Positions 18,098 through 28,113 of a stretch of DNA of 64,000 bases are shown here, piece after piece. A program made the position numbers and the translations under genes. Each line of letters opens with the position of its first letter. Position 1 is the stretch's first letter. The stretch is from positions 32,958 through 96,957 of the forward strand of contig JAIBEV010000110.1 in NCBI GenBank assembly GCA_019459505.1, read 5' to 3'. Source of the DNA: Candidatus Paracaedibacteraceae bacterium. GTDB lineage: Bacteria > Pseudomonadota > Alphaproteobacteria > Paracaedibacterales > Paracaedibacteraceae. A model generated the notes under the pieces. That model was not told where the DNA came from, did no database searches, and saw only the letters and a program-made list of their open reading frames with translations.

Positions 18098-18763
18098 TCA
18101 ACTTCCTTTTAAATCACGGGAAAAAGTAATTTTAATGTTTTCTTCTGAACCTGGGACCATAATAACGGGAATATTAAATTTCTCAAGTAAAGAGGCTTCA
18201 TCCGTAAAGGCATTATCGGTTGTTCGGGTAAAACAATCCAAGAGAACAGGATAGTGAAATCCTTGGGGCGTTTGAGCACGCCACAAATTTTCCCGCGGCA
18301 ACGTTTGTTGGATGTGATTATTAGCAACCAGTTTAATTGTATCTGTGACCGCAATAGCGGGAATGCAGCCTGCTGCCTTAGTGAGGCCGTCAAGAACCTG
18401 TTCAATAAGCCGAGAATCCACAAAAGGTCGGGCCGCATCGTGGACCAGCACATAGTCAGGAGCCAAATTCTTAAGTGCGTTGAGGCCAGCTAGGGTTGAT
18501 TCAGCGCGGGTGCTACCACCCATGACAGGGTCAAGGATGTCCAATCCTTTTATTGCCTGGGCATAAAAATCAGCATGATCCGGATGAATAACAGCCACCA
18601 CATTGGTTATGCCCATTCTCAGAAATACATCGATACTATGGCGGAGCAGAGGTTTAGAGTCCAGGTCGATATATTGTTTTGGAAGGGGGGACCCAAAACG
18701 TGTTCCCGTCCCAGCAGCCACGATGAGAACCGCTATTTTTTTAGGGCGTGTCGAGCGATCCAT
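18098..18763 (-). CDS. ispD: 2-C-methyl-D-erythritol 4-phosphate cytidylyltransferase
   Basis: Transfers CMP from CTP to methylerythritol phosphate in isoprenoid synthesis. 221 residues with the nucleotide-binding [16 protein letters not shown] and the family signature [11 protein letters not shown]. It starts inside the 3' end of mnmA (31-base overlap) and is followed by ispF after one base, giving a tight mnmA-ispD-ispF transcription unit. Confidence 0.95.
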   Translation of the reverse strand: MDRSTRPKKIAVLIVAAGTGTRFGSPLPKQYIDLDSKPLLRHSIDVFLRMGITNVVAVIHPDHADFYAQAIKGLDILDPVMGGSTRAESTLAGLNALKNLAPDYVLVHDAARPFVDSRLIEQVLDGLTKAAGCIPAIAVTDTIKLVANNHIQQTLPRENLWRAQTPQGFHYPVLLDCFTRTTDNAFTDEASLLEKFNIPVIMVPGSEENIKITFSRDLKGS

Positions 18764-19851
18764 CCGCCCCCCAATACTCTGGTTTCTTCATAAAAAACGC
18801 AAGCTTGGCCTGCAGATACTCCATACTCTGGCTCAGCAAATTCCACAAGAGCATCATGGGTGCTTAAGCGGCGGACTGTCGCCGGAATCCCCGGATGGGT
18901 TGAGCGAATCTTAACAGTAAGATTTTGGGGCTCATCAAATCGATCCATAGGGTCCAACCAATTAACCTCTCGCACATAGATTTCATGCTTGGCAAGAGCC
19001 TCTTTAGGGCCCACAATAACTTGTTTTTTGAGAGGATCAATCTGGACTACATACAAAGGTTCAGCGGCGGAAATCCCCAATCCCTTACGCTGACCAATGG
19101 TATAGTTAATGATTCCTTGATGCTGTCCCAGCAGGCGACCATCAAGATGAACAATCTCACCGCCATCCAAAGCACCGGGGCGCAACCGTTCAACAACAGA
19201 GGCATAATTGCCATTTGGTACAAAGCAAATATCTTGGCTATCGGGTTTATCGGCCACCTTTAAGCCGAAGCGGTGAGCATGGTCGCGGGTTTCCGTTTTA
19301 GGCAAGCCGCCCAAGGGAAACCGTAAGTAATCAAGTTGCTCTTGAGTGGTGGTAAACAAGAAATAGCTTTGATCGCGTGTCGGGTCAACGGCTCGGTGTA
19401 GTTCACTACGCCCTCTGGCAGGGATGCGCTGAACATAATGGCCGGTGATTAAGGCTTGAGCTCCTAAATCGCGCGCTGTTGTTAGTAAGTCTTTGAACTT
19501 AACTTTCTGATTGCACCGGACGCAAGGAATGGGGGTCTCCCCATTGAGATAGCTATCGGCAAAATCATCCATGACGCTTTGTTTGAAAACACTTTCATAA
19601 TCCAAAACGTAATGAGGGAATCCAAGTTTATCTGCCACCGTGCGTGCATCATAAATATCTTGGCCAGCACAACACGCCCCCTTTTTATCGATCATTTGAC
19701 CATGATCATAAAGTTGGAGGGTGATGCCAATAACTTGATAACCCGCTTCGACCATGAGGGCCGCGGTGACGGAGGAATCCACCCCGCCAGACATGGCCAC
19801 GGCTACCAACGCGCCATCGGGGATGCCATTGAGTTTAAAAGTGTTCGTCAT
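18733..19851 (-). CDS. mnmA: tRNA-specific 2-thiouridylase
   Basis: Thiolates U34 of Lys, Glu and Gln tRNAs using ATP and a persulfide sulfur. The PP-loop motif [12 protein letters not shown] is at residues 18-29. Both catalytic cysteines are seen, in [14 protein letters not shown] and [12 protein letters not shown]. The 372 residues match the family. The start at 19851 lies next to the 345-base divergent gap. The C terminus overlaps ispD by 31 bases. Confidence 0.96.
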   Translation of the reverse strand: MTNTFKLNGIPDGALVAVAMSGGVDSSVTAALMVEAGYQVIGITLQLYDHGQMIDKKGACCAGQDIYDARTVADKLGFPHYVLDYESVFKQSVMDDFADSYLNGETPIPCVRCNQKVKFKDLLTTARDLGAQALITGHYVQRIPARGRSELHRAVDPTRDQSYFLFTTTQEQLDYLRFPLGGLPKTETRDHAHRFGLKVADKPDSQDICFVPNGNYASVVERLRPGALDGGEIVHLDGRLLGQHQGIINYTIGQRKGLGISAAEPLYVVQIDPLKKQVIVGPKEALAKHEIYVREVNWLDPMDRFDEPQNLTVKIRSTHPGIPATVRRLSTHDALVEFAEPEYGVSAGQACVFYEETRVLGGGWIARHALKK

Positions 19852-20196
19852 CTATGATCTCTTTTATTGTAAGGCCCATCGACGGTAAGCGTCCTGAGCC
19901 TAATTGACTATAAGGATTTTCTATCCTGACTGCCAAGTAAATTTATGTGGAAAGGTAGAGGCTCTTTCTCATCTTTTTCTTATAAGTTCGTTAAGAAGCT
20001 GATTTTACATACTATATAATGATTTTGATGGTTTTTTACAAGTGAGAATTGTCGATAAGGTAGCCAGGCGATCAATAAAAACTCTAATTTCTCCTAAAAT
20101 GGGTGCTTGAAATATTGTTACTAATTAACGGTGTTAATCCTTTGTAGACTTTTGTTAGGGTGAAGGTAGTCATTTATTATTACCTTAGAGGAAGAA
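19852..20196. other. Divergent gap between mnmA and GGCT gene
   Basis: No gene is visible. A TATAAT at 20015-20020 preceded by TTAAGA at 19991-19996 (18-base spacer) is a possible rightward promoter, although it would leave a leader of about 170 bases. No hairpin with a T-run was found. Confidence 0.35.
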
Positions 20197-20541
20197 ATGG
20201 AAAAACTCTTTTCTTATGGCACCCTTCAGTATGAAGAGGTTCAGTTAGCCACATTTAAACGGTTGTTGCAGCGAAAGACCGATGTGCTGTGTGGCTATCG
20301 CTTAGAAGATCTCCAGATTACGGATCCGCAAGTTATCCAATTAAGTGGCAAAGCTGTACATCAAATTCTTGTGGCTAGCGGAAATATGGACGATCAAGTA
20401 AAGGGGATGATTTTCGAACTGTCGAAGGCAGAATTAAGACAAGCCGATGAATATGAAGTTGATGATTATGTGCGAATTGCCGTGAATTTAGCATCCGGCC
20501 TTCAAGCTTGGGTGTATGCTCATAGATCTACTTTAGCTTAA
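20197..20541 (+). CDS. Gamma-glutamylcyclotransferase (AIG2-like) family protein
   Basis: Small 114-residue protein of the GGCT/AIG2 fold. The N-terminal substrate loop FSYGTLQ and the acidic catalytic segment ADEYEVDDYVR are clear. Family members cleave gamma-glutamyl amines or act in glutathione turnover; the substrate here is unknown. An AGAGGAAG ribosome binding site precedes the ATG. It converges on slt with only three bases between the stop codons. Confidence 0.85.
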   Translation: MEKLFSYGTLQYEEVQLATFKRLLQRKTDVLCGYRLEDLQITDPQVIQLSGKAVHQILVASGNMDDQVKGMIFELSKAELRQADEYEVDDYVRIAVNLASGLQAWVYAHRSTLA

Positions 20542-20544
20542 TTT

Positions 20545-22368
20545 CTATCGATAACAGTGATAGTTTTCCAGAACACGCTGAACATAGTTGCGGGTTTCAG
20601 CATAGGGGATAAGTTCAATCCAGTCGGTCACATTCACGCCCGGTGAGCGTGGATCACCAAATTGCTCAATCCATTCATCAACCGCACTAGCGCCCGCATT
20701 ATAGGCGGCGGCTGCAAGGACGATGGAGCCGCGATATTTTTCCATTAAATCTTTTAAATGGTGTGAACCTATCTGAACATTATGCTGGGGATCCGTCAGT
20801 TTTTTCTTCTTAATCTTATAGCGTTGCTCCGTAAGCGCTGCTGTCGCAGGCATCAATTGCATCAAACCCGTCGCACCGGCGGAACTAACTGCATCAGGTT
20901 GAAAGCGACTTTCTTGGCGAATGATCGCATGGGCAAACGCCGGTTCAACCGTATGTCGGGGAATGGTGATACGCGGATAGGCCGCTGGAATAAGCGGATA
21001 TTCAGTCCTCATAATTTTCTTATAGACTTTTAACGCATTATGCTTGCCCGATTTTTCGTGAATAATTTCGGTGAGAAGCGCTTGCTCTTCAGGATTTTGG
21101 AGCTGCTCACCCAGCTTTAGCGCAAAGACTTCAGCTGTGGATTGTTCGTCAATTTCTTGTAAGAGTCGCATGTACTTATAAAGTTCGCGCGATTCTAAGG
21201 TGCGACGAACACTTAAACTGACAGTCGAGGGTTTCAGGTTGACGGTTGGGGTTTTTCCGGTTAATTCTTTATGAGCTAATTGCCCATAATAGGTTGCAAC
21301 ATGTTTTTTAGCCTTTGTCCACCAAGCTTGAGCTTGTGCCGAATCTCCTAACTCTTTATGAGCTCGACCTAACCAATATTGGGCTCGAGCCACACTAACA
21401 GGGGTTGAAACATTCTCATTTAAGCGTTCAAAGTGATCTTTAGCTTGTTCTGGATTCTTCAAAAATCTGAGGGACAGCCAGCCCCCTAACCATTCGGCTG
21501 TTGCAAAATTTTCACCTCTTTTAAGGCCATGATCCTTAATGGTGTCATAGGCGGCTTGATATTTTTTATCTTCTAAAAGTCGGCGAGCGATAAGATTACG
21601 TTCTGTCCAAAGAAGGTCTGGGTTTTCATGGTTTGTTAGTTCCTTGAGCAAGGCTGAGGCCTTTTTATCGAATCGATTTTTTCGATACAGACGAGCTTGC
21701 TCGAATTTAAGACGGGGATCTTGTATAAGATCAGAATTCAGCATGGATGCTCCCTTTATTAAACTGAGGCGAGCTTCTAAAATTGTTCTAAATTTTTTTG
21801 GTAAGTTAGCCAGAACCAGCTCTGCTGCTGCCAATTGATTGTTGTTGAGCAAAGCATGGGCTTTTCGTTGTAAAATTTCATCATTGAGTAAGGGGCGATA
21901 AGCGGTGATAAATTTTTGCAGATCGAGTGTCGTAATATCATTATCGATAAATGCTTGACGAAATTTTTGATCATTGTACTGTTTTTGCGCTAACAAAGCT
22001 TGGCCAAAAGCTTGTAGTCCTTTTAAACTGATCGGTGGCATGCGACGGAACCAAGCAATTGTTTGGGAAGCAGAGGGCGACCTTTTATAGAGCTCGTTTT
22101 CAAGGTGACGTTGAATGGCTGAAAGCCTGGGCCATGTCGGGTGTTTATCAATGAAAGCCTTAGCTGTTGAGAATGATGCTGTTTTTTGGGCGCGCAGCCA
22201 CATCAACACCGTGTAACTTTGGGGACAGCTAGCCTTATCAATGGCGACTTCGTCTGGATTTTGACGAATCGCCTTTTTCAGTTGCTTACCACATTTTGCT
22301 GCTTCATGGGCATGGTTTTGTGTTATAGTCAGTGATAGAATAATAAAGCTAATCAATAGTTGACGCAT
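20545..22368 (-). CDS. slt: Soluble lytic murein transglycosylase
   Basis: Periplasmic enzyme that cleaves the MurNAc-GlcNAc bond to form 1,6-anhydro ends. 607 residues: signal peptide (cleavage near NHA-HE), a long alpha-helical superhelix of TPR-like repeats (about 30-430) and the C-terminal SLT domain. The catalytic Glu is in IIRQESRFQPDA, followed by SSAGATGLMQLMPATA and AAYNAGASAVDEW. The gene is divergent from dapA by 27 bases; slt, dapA and smpB in this order are a recurrent alphaproteobacterial set. Confidence 0.94.
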   Translation of the reverse strand: MRQLLISFIILSLTITQNHAHEAAKCGKQLKKAIRQNPDEVAIDKASCPQSYTVLMWLRAQKTASFSTAKAFIDKHPTWPRLSAIQRHLENELYKRSPSASQTIAWFRRMPPISLKGLQAFGQALLAQKQYNDQKFRQAFIDNDITTLDLQKFITAYRPLLNDEILQRKAHALLNNNQLAAAELVLANLPKKFRTILEARLSLIKGASMLNSDLIQDPRLKFEQARLYRKNRFDKKASALLKELTNHENPDLLWTERNLIARRLLEDKKYQAAYDTIKDHGLKRGENFATAEWLGGWLSLRFLKNPEQAKDHFERLNENVSTPVSVARAQYWLGRAHKELGDSAQAQAWWTKAKKHVATYYGQLAHKELTGKTPTVNLKPSTVSLSVRRTLESRELYKYMRLLQEIDEQSTAEVFALKLGEQLQNPEEQALLTEIIHEKSGKHNALKVYKKIMRTEYPLIPAAYPRITIPRHTVEPAFAHAIIRQESRFQPDAVSSAGATGLMQLMPATAALTEQRYKIKKKKLTDPQHNVQIGSHHLKDLMEKYRGSIVLAAAAYNAGASAVDEWIEQFGDPRSPGVNVTDWIELIPYAETRNYVQRVLENYHCYR

Positions 22369-22395
22369 TGTTGGACCATCAGTAAGGGAATAAAA

Positions 22396-23274
22396 ATGAA
22401 ACTTTCAGGCTCTATTGTCGCTCTAATTACGCCATTTCACAATGGAGAAGTTGATGTATTAGCTTTAAAAAAATTAGTCGAGTGGCATCTGGCCGAAGGA
22501 ACACAAGGAATTGTTGCCTGCGGATCCACTGGCGAAGCGGCTTTGTTAACCGCGAAAGAGCGTTCAGTGGTATTGGAAACTGTTGTGACCACAGTGGCAG
22601 GACGGATTCCAGTGATCGCAGGCTGTGGCGCGCCGTCTACCCATGAAACACTAACAATGATGGTTGAGGCTAAAGAAATTGGATGTGATGCTGGCTTGGT
22701 GGTTACGCCCTACTATGTTAAGCCGACTCCTGAAGGAGTGTATCAGCATTTTAAAGTTTTAAATGAAGTGGGATTGCCCATTGTTTTGTATAATAATCCC
22801 GGTCGTGCCGTGACAGATTTATCGGTGGATACGGTGGTTAGGTTGGCTGAGTTATCGATGGTTATTGCTATTAAAGATTCTTGTGAAGACTTAACAAGAG
22901 TTATTAAGATGCGTCAACGGATTACCAAGGATTTTAGTTTTTTGTCGGGTGATGATCCGATTGCAACAGCCTATATGGCGCAAGGCGGTGATGGTGTTGT
23001 GTCAGTCAGTGCCAATATTGTCCCTCGCTTGAACCAGCAGATGATACAGGCATGGAAGAATAGAGATTTAGAAACATTTGCCATGTTGCGCGATAGATTG
23101 TTAATAGTACATGAATCCATGTTTGTGGAAACAAGCCCAAGCCCTATTAAGTATGCGGTCTCACGGCTTGGTTTTTGTACCCCAGACGTTCGCTTGCCAT
23201 TAGTGCCGGCAACGGAATCTGCTAAGGGGATTGTGGACCATGCATTGAAAACTATTGGTTTAATGGCAGCTTAA
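22396..23274 (+). CDS. dapA: 4-hydroxy-tetrahydrodipicolinate synthase
   Basis: First committed enzyme of the lysine/diaminopimelate branch, condensing pyruvate with aspartate semialdehyde. The 292 residues equal the family norm with the ATG at 22396 (MKLSGSIVALITPF). An earlier in-frame ATG at 22360 would add 12 residues that lie inside the slt start region and is rejected. The Schiff-base lysine is in IAIKDSCEDL, the active-site GSTGEAALLT and the tyrosine in VTPYYVKPT are present. smpB follows after 42 bases. Confidence 0.97.
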   Translation: MKLSGSIVALITPFHNGEVDVLALKKLVEWHLAEGTQGIVACGSTGEAALLTAKERSVVLETVVTTVAGRIPVIAGCGAPSTHETLTMMVEAKEIGCDAGLVVTPYYVKPTPEGVYQHFKVLNEVGLPIVLYNNPGRAVTDLSVDTVVRLAELSMVIAIKDSCEDLTRVIKMRQRITKDFSFLSGDDPIATAYMAQGGDGVVSVSANIVPRLNQQMIQAWKNRDLETFAMLRDRLLIVHESMFVETSPSPIKYAVSRLGFCTPDVRLPLVPATESAKGIVDHALKTIGLMAA

Positions 23275-23316
23275 TATCTAAGGATTTAAGGTTTAAAAGA
23301 GAAAAAGGGTCAGGCC

Positions 23317-23781
23317 ATGACAAAAGAACATGCTCATAGAATGGTAGCACAAAATCGTCGAGCCCGATTCGATTATGCTATTATTGAAGAAGTTGAAGCG
23401 GGGATTGTATTGACGGGAAGCGAAGTCAAATCTTTGCGGGGCGGGCGGGCCAGCATTAACGAAACTTATGCTGGTGAAATGAAGGGCGAAATTTTCCTCT
23501 TTAATGCTAATATTCCCGTCTATGAACAGGCTAATCAGTTTAATCACGAACCTAAACGGCCACGCAAGTTATTGTTACATAAGCGTCAAGTTAATAAGTG
23601 GATAGGGGCAATTCAGCGTAAGGGCATGACCTTAGTGGCCTTATCTATGTATTTTAATAATAAAGGGCGGGCCAAAGTTGCCTTGGCGTTGGCTAAAGGT
23701 AAAAATACCGTGGACAAGCGTGAGACTATTAAAGAGCGAGATTGGAGCCGTGATAAGGCCCGAATCCTGCGGGGAGCTTAA
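23317..23781 (+). CDS. smpB: SsrA-binding protein SmpB
   Basis: Partner of tmRNA in rescue of stalled ribosomes. 154 residues with the OB-fold core [14 protein letters not shown] segment ([16 protein letters not shown]), the LLLHKRQV segment and the basic C-terminal tail [17 protein letters not shown]. The tmRNA gene itself was not seen in the window. murJ begins eight bases downstream. Confidence 0.97.
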   Translation: MTKEHAHRMVAQNRRARFDYAIIEEVEAGIVLTGSEVKSLRGGRASINETYAGEMKGEIFLFNANIPVYEQANQFNHEPKRPRKLLLHKRQVNKWIGAIQRKGMTLVALSMYFNNKGRAKVALALAKGKNTVDKRETIKERDWSRDKARILRGA

Positions 23782-23789
23782 GTTTTTTA

Positions 23790-25319
23790 ATGCGGATACT
23801 ACGTCATATCATCACCATTAGTGGCTTTACTGTTATGAGCCGTATTTTTGGTTTGGTGCGTGAAATTATGATTGCTCGCTTTTTGGGCGCCAGCTTGGTG
23901 ACTGATGCCTTTTTTGTAGCGTTCAAGTTTCCCAATCTTTTTCGACGTATTTTTGCTGAAGGAGCATTTAATGCGGCTTTCGTCCCTTTATTTTCGCGTA
24001 AATTAGTGAGTGAGGGCCGCGAGCCGGCTAAAGCATTAGCGGAAGTTATCTTCTCCGCCATGCTTGCTTTTTTAACCATATTTGTTTTACTGGTTGTTAT
24101 CTTTACACCGACTATTATTCATATTTTAGCGCCAGGCTTTGCCACCACCCCAGAGCGTCTAGAGTTAGCGATAACTTTTACGCGCATCACGTTTCCCTAT
24201 ATATTGTTCATTTCGTTGGCGGCTCACTTATCGGGTGTGTTGAATTCTTTTGATCGCTTCGCCGCTGCAGCCGGCGTACCCATCCTCCTCAATATTGTGA
24301 TGATTTCATCTTTATTGATTTGTCCGTATATAGACCTTTCTTATGGTGTTGGGTTGTCAATTGCCGTGACGGTTGCCGGTATGGTGCAATTGCTTTGGCT
24401 TTATATGGCTTGCTGGCGTATGGACTTTCGTATTCGGTTACGATGGCCGCGATTAACACCTGATGTCAAAGAATTATTACGGTTGATGGTCCCAGGGGCT
24501 ATTGGGGCAGGCGTGATGAATATCAATCTTTTTATTGATACGATCTTGGCCTCCTTTTTACCTGAAAAATCAGTTTCTTATATCTTTTACGCAGATCGCT
24601 TAAATCAACTGCCCTTATCCATTTTTGGTATTGGAATCGGCACGGCTTTATTGCCGTTATTATCCCGACAGCTCAAAGCAGGGGAGTATGAAAAAGCCCT
24701 CCAGAATAAGTTATTGGTGACGGATGTGGCATTGCAATTAACTGTTCCAGCGGCTGTTGGATTAGCCCTACTTAGTTATCCGTTGATTCATTTAATTTAT
24801 GGGATGTCTATCGGTGATACCCAAGCAACTGCTAACGCATTGGCTGCTTTTGCTATAGGAATTCCGGCTTATGTCTTAAATAAAGTTTTTGTAACCGGTT
24901 TTTTTGCGCGTCAGGATACCAAGACTCCTGTAAAAATTGCGATAGGATGTATTTTTCTCAATCTGCTTTTAAATCTTATTTTAATGAGATATTTAGGCCA
25001 TGTGGCATTGGCTTTATCGACTTCCTTATCAGCGTGGGTGCACACCGTGGCTTTGTATGGCGTTTTGAAAAAAAGAGGGTGGTTTGCTTTATCGTACGAC
25101 ATTAAAATGGCGAGCATAAAAATTATTTTTATCTCCATTTTGATGGGGACCATTTTATGGCAATTAGAGAGTCATTACGATCCTTGCTGCATGACCAAAT
25201 GGCAGGAGATTGGCTATGTTGTTAGCCAGCTTAGTGTTGGAATGATCGCTTATATTTTATTAGGAATTGCTTTAAAAGTTATTGATATTTCGAGATTTAA
25301 AACAGTTTTAGGTCGATAA
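23790..25319 (+). CDS. murJ: Lipid II flippase MurJ
   Basis: Polytopic inner-membrane protein of the MOP superfamily that flips lipid II to the periplasm. 509 residues with about 14 hydrophobic segments. Conserved N-terminal features are the SRIFGLVREIMIA segment and DAFFVAFKFPNLFRRIFAEGAF with its charged residues. It lies eight bases after smpB and is likely co-transcribed with it. A structured gap of 237 bases follows. Confidence 0.95.
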   Translation: MRILRHIITISGFTVMSRIFGLVREIMIARFLGASLVTDAFFVAFKFPNLFRRIFAEGAFNAAFVPLFSRKLVSEGREPAKALAEVIFSAMLAFLTIFVLLVVIFTPTIIHILAPGFATTPERLELAITFTRITFPYILFISLAAHLSGVLNSFDRFAAAAGVPILLNIVMISSLLICPYIDLSYGVGLSIAVTVAGMVQLLWLYMACWRMDFRIRLRWPRLTPDVKELLRLMVPGAIGAGVMNINLFIDTILASFLPEKSVSYIFYADRLNQLPLSIFGIGIGTALLPLLSRQLKAGEYEKALQNKLLVTDVALQLTVPAAVGLALLSYPLIHLIYGMSIGDTQATANALAAFAIGIPAYVLNKVFVTGFFARQDTKTPVKIAIGCIFLNLLLNLILMRYLGHVALALSTSLSAWVHTVALYGVLKKRGWFALSYDIKMASIKIIFISILMGTILWQLESHYDPCCMTKWQEIGYVVSQLSVGMIAYILLGIALKVIDISRFKTVLGR

Positions 25320-25395
25320 ATATTTTAACATAGCCGGCTTTCTTACGGTGTGGGGACTGTATCAACAAACTTGACTTTTTGCCGTCTAAGTGTCA

Positions 25396-25499
25396 TTGTC
25401 TACATACAGACAAGGTTCGACTTTTCAATACCATTAGATTTAGTGTGTTCAAAGGTTTTTTAAAGAAAAATCTCAATCCTTTGTTTTTTCTAATGGTAT
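25396..25499 (+). promoter_or_regulatory. Two successive hairpins, the second nested, before the MFS gene
   Basis: First hairpin: TTGTCT at 25396-25401 pairs with AGACAA at 25408-25413. Second: ATACCATTAGA at 25428-25438 pairs with TCTAATGGTAT at 25489-25499. Inside its 50-base loop CAAAGG (25450-25455) pairs with CCTTTG (25478-25483), and a T-run and A-run inside that can also pair. The structure ends 57 bases before the MFS start. It could be a murJ terminator region, a leader RNA or an operator; it matches no riboswitch class I recognise. Confidence 0.5.
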
Positions 25500-25556
25500 C
25501 CTCTAAGCAATTGTACGTCCTTGTTTTTATAACTTCCATGCCAGGGATTAGAGTGA

Positions 25557-26792
25557 ATGACTAATTATACTAAGAACGACTCCCATCTCCCTCAAATCCC
25601 AAAGCCAATCTGGGGCATTGGACTTGCTGTCTTCTTTGTTAATCTCTCCTCGGTTATGGTGCGCAGTATTTCTGCTGTTTATATGAAAACAATTCTAGGG
25701 GCAGGGTCTGGATTAATTGGAACCATAGAGGGCATCGTCGAAATGTTATCTTATATCATGAAGATGATGTCAGGCGTTTTTAGTGACTATTTGCGCCGAC
25801 GCAAATTTATCATTGTTCTAGGCTATACCTTTATGTTCTTAAGTCGCCCCTTAATTGCGGCTTTTGGGAATATGCAGGCGGTAATCGCATCTCGAATCTT
25901 AGATCGGTTAGGAAATGGTATTCAAGCATCGCCGCGAGATGCTTTGGTGGGAGATTTGGCGCCCAAATCTATTCGTGGCGCCTGTTATGGTTTGAGAATC
26001 AGCTTAGGAACGGCAGGATCTTTTGCCGGTGCTGTGTTTGCTTTATGCTTAATGTCTTTACATAATGAAGACTATTTGATGGTTTTCTGGCTTGCGGCAA
26101 TCCCAGCATTGATTTCTGTTGCCATTATGGTTTTCTTTATTAAGGAACCCCCACAAAATGTCAATCCAGCTGATCATAAAACGCGGCATCCGATCCATAT
26201 GGAAGATATTCCCCGGCTTGGTCGTCCATATTGGTTGTTGATGATTGTGGTGGGTGTGTTCATGATTGCTCAATTAGGCGAGCCAATTATGGTATTACAT
26301 GCCCATGAAAATTTTCAATTGTCTGGCAAATATATTCCTCTTATTCTAATTGTTTACAATTCAACTTATTCATCGATCTCTTATCCTGCTGGAAAGCTAT
26401 CGGATAAGATTGGACGCATTAATATGTTGATTGTTGGGTTTTGCTGTCTTTTAGCCGGCGATCTATTTCTAACAGCAGCCACCGATCTGTGGATGATTTT
26501 TGTGGGAATAGCGTTATGTGGCGCGCAGATGGCGGTTACCCAAAGTATCTTTATGTCTTTGATAGCCGACTGTGTGCCGGAAGATTTACGGGGGACAGGA
26601 TTTGGTGTTTTCTATCTTATCTGCGCGATCTCTGTGTTTATTTCTAATACGGGCGCCGGCTTTATTGCAGAAAGTATGGGTGAACGATACGCTTTTGCAG
26701 CGTCGTTGGCGGTTGCTAGCTTGGCTCTTACAATTCTTCTATTTTTTGCAAAAAAAATTGCTCCCAGAGAAAAATTACCCCTTTCGGCATAA
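25557..26792 (+). CDS. Major facilitator superfamily transporter
   Basis: Inner-membrane transporter of 411 residues with about 12 hydrophobic segments. The cytoplasmic loop 2-3 motif appears as SGVFSDYLRRRKFI and a related loop 8-9 motif as AGKLSDKIGRINM. A distinctive segment, RLGNGIQASPRDALVGDLAP, groups it with a family of MFS proteins common in bacteria, whose substrate I do not know. A structured element precedes it. The overlapping frame at 25379-25564 upstream is not considered coding. Confidence 0.85.
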   Translation: MTNYTKNDSHLPQIPKPIWGIGLAVFFVNLSSVMVRSISAVYMKTILGAGSGLIGTIEGIVEMLSYIMKMMSGVFSDYLRRRKFIIVLGYTFMFLSRPLIAAFGNMQAVIASRILDRLGNGIQASPRDALVGDLAPKSIRGACYGLRISLGTAGSFAGAVFALCLMSLHNEDYLMVFWLAAIPALISVAIMVFFIKEPPQNVNPADHKTRHPIHMEDIPRLGRPYWLLMIVVGVFMIAQLGEPIMVLHAHENFQLSGKYIPLILIVYNSTYSSISYPAGKLSDKIGRINMLIVGFCCLLAGDLFLTAATDLWMIFVGIALCGAQMAVTQSIFMSLIADCVPEDLRGTGFGVFYLICAISVFISNTGAGFIAESMGERYAFAASLAVASLALTILLFFAKKIAPREKLPLSA

Positions 26793-26913
26793 TTTCTTTT
26801 TTAAACCACTCAGTATTAATTATGGAATGTTTAAAAAGATAAGGGTTCTACCGCAGAAAGTGGCTTTAACATCTTATTATGTCAAAATCTTCTTTCTCAA
26901 CATTATAATGACC

Positions 26914-27222
26914 TTATCGCGCTGCCCGTCTATCAGAACCGGCGGCTACGGTGGAAAATGGAGATGGCTCTGTGCTAGCCGAAGAGGAGCTTATTTCTGA
27001 TGAATGAGTGGTTGATAGATATTGCTTAATCTTATCAGCCTGAGCTGCTGCATTCTTGTTTTCTTGCTGAATTCGATCGTGGATTTCTTTTCTAAGAATG
27101 CGACTTGTTTTAGGATAATCAAAGCTTAATTTGACGATGCTACCACGGATTTCCGAAACGGTTAAGGTTATTTCGTCATCAATAATAATTGATTCGCCAA
27201 TTTTCCGGGTTAAAAATAACAT
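26914..27222 (-). CDS. csrA: Carbon storage regulator CsrA with C-terminal extension
   Basis: RNA-binding translational regulator acting at GGA sites in mRNA leaders. The first 50 residues are a standard CsrA: MLFLTRKIGESIIIDDEITL with the RNA-contacting Arg, then ILRKEIHDRIQQEN. Total length is 102 residues against the usual 60-70. The extension is Gln/Ala- then Ser-rich and probably disordered. AGAGG precedes the ATG. It is divergent from flgB; in several bacteria CsrA controls flagellin or motility genes. Confidence 0.92.
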   Translation of the reverse strand: MLFLTRKIGESIIIDDEITLTVSEIRGSIVKLSFDYPKTSRILRKEIHDRIQQENKNAAAQADKIKQYLSTTHSSEISSSSASTEPSPFSTVAAGSDRRAAR

Positions 27223-27356
27223 GTTGAACCTCTTGTTCTTGGTTAAGTGACCATATAAATATTATTTATTTAAATTTAACCACATTTTTAATAAAAAATT
27301 AAGTTAAATATCAGATCCTGGATATGTAAGAAGATAATAGATGGCTAAGCAAGCGA

Positions 27357-27677
27357 ATGAATGTATTAACCCAATTAGTTAATAAAATGTCGTGGAACGT
27401 GGCTCGCAGTCAACGGTTGAATGCGAATATAGCGAATTTTGATATTCCTGGGTATAAGCGAACTGATATACAGCCCTTTAACAAATCCGTTCGTTCTTCA
27501 ACAATGACTCAAGAACCGACCTTGTATATTAAGGAAGTGATAGAGGGCGTGGAAATGTCTCGTGAAAATGAGATGCTTCAATTGACAGAAAACTCAGCCA
27601 ACTATCAAGCCAACTTAAATATATATAAAAAATATCTTGGATTGTTAAAAACAGTTATTGGTAAGGCAGGGAGTTAA
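27357..27677 (+). CDS. flgB: Flagellar basal-body rod protein FlgB
   Basis: Proximal rod subunit of the flagellum, exported by the flagellar type III apparatus. 106 residues, somewhat shorter than the usual 120-140. The conserved N-terminal rod motif is seen as RLNANIANFDIPGYKRTDI. No in-frame start exists upstream before a stop at 27327, which supports the ATG at 27357. flgC follows after three bases. Confidence 0.9.
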   Translation: MNVLTQLVNKMSWNVARSQRLNANIANFDIPGYKRTDIQPFNKSVRSSTMTQEPTLYIKEVIEGVEMSRENEMLQLTENSANYQANLNIYKKYLGLLKTVIGKAGS

Positions 27678-27680
27678 GGT

Positions 27681-28103
27681 ATGGCAACTATTTCAAGCTT
27701 CAATCAATCTCTTCAAGCGTCAGCAGCGGGAATGGCAGCTCAAACTAAGCGTCTGCAGATTATTACAGAAAATATTGCCAATGCGGAATCAAAGGCTGCA
27801 GCCCCGGGTGGTGAACCGTATCGGCGTAAAACTATCGCTTTGGGAACGACAACGGATATGCGAACCGGGCTCTCCACGGTTAAAGTAAAAAAAATTGGGA
27901 CCGATCCATCAGCTTTTAAAGAAGTATACGCTCCTTATGATCCTGTGGCAGATGAGCGTGGCTATGTACAAATGCCCAATGTAAAGACTATGGTTGAAAT
28001 GGTTGATATGCAAGAGGCCCGATTAAGCCATGAAGCCAACGTGGAAGCTTATAAGAAATCATTGAAAATGATGGAAGATACAATCGGAATCTTGAGAAAT
28101 TAA
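27681..28103 (+). CDS. flgC: Flagellar basal-body rod protein FlgC
   Basis: Proximal rod subunit, 140 residues, the normal length. The N-terminal rod motif is RLQIITENIANAES; the middle has YDPVADERGYVQMPNV and the C terminus the helical MVEMVDMQEARLSHEANVEAYK. It lies between flgB and fliE with gaps of 3 and 10 bases, so the three form one operon. Confidence 0.96.
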   Translation: MATISSFNQSLQASAAGMAAQTKRLQIITENIANAESKAAAPGGEPYRRKTIALGTTTDMRTGLSTVKVKKIGTDPSAFKEVYAPYDPVADERGYVQMPNVKTMVEMVDMQEARLSHEANVEAYKKSLKMMEDTIGILRN

Positions 28104-28113
28104 AGGATAGAAC

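Noticed and set aside
19959..19976. AGGCTCTTTCTCATCTTT here resembles 63121-63138 (17 of 18 bases)
   Set aside because: A match of this quality is expected by chance a few times in 64 kb of pyrimidine-rich sequence, and the flanks do not align.
25379..25564. 61-codon frame before the MFS gene
   Set aside because: It covers the nested inverted repeats, has no ribosome binding site and resembles no protein.
26572..27000. 142-codon frame over the end of the MFS gene and csrA
   Set aside because: It is a frame-shadow of the MFS gene and antisense to csrA.
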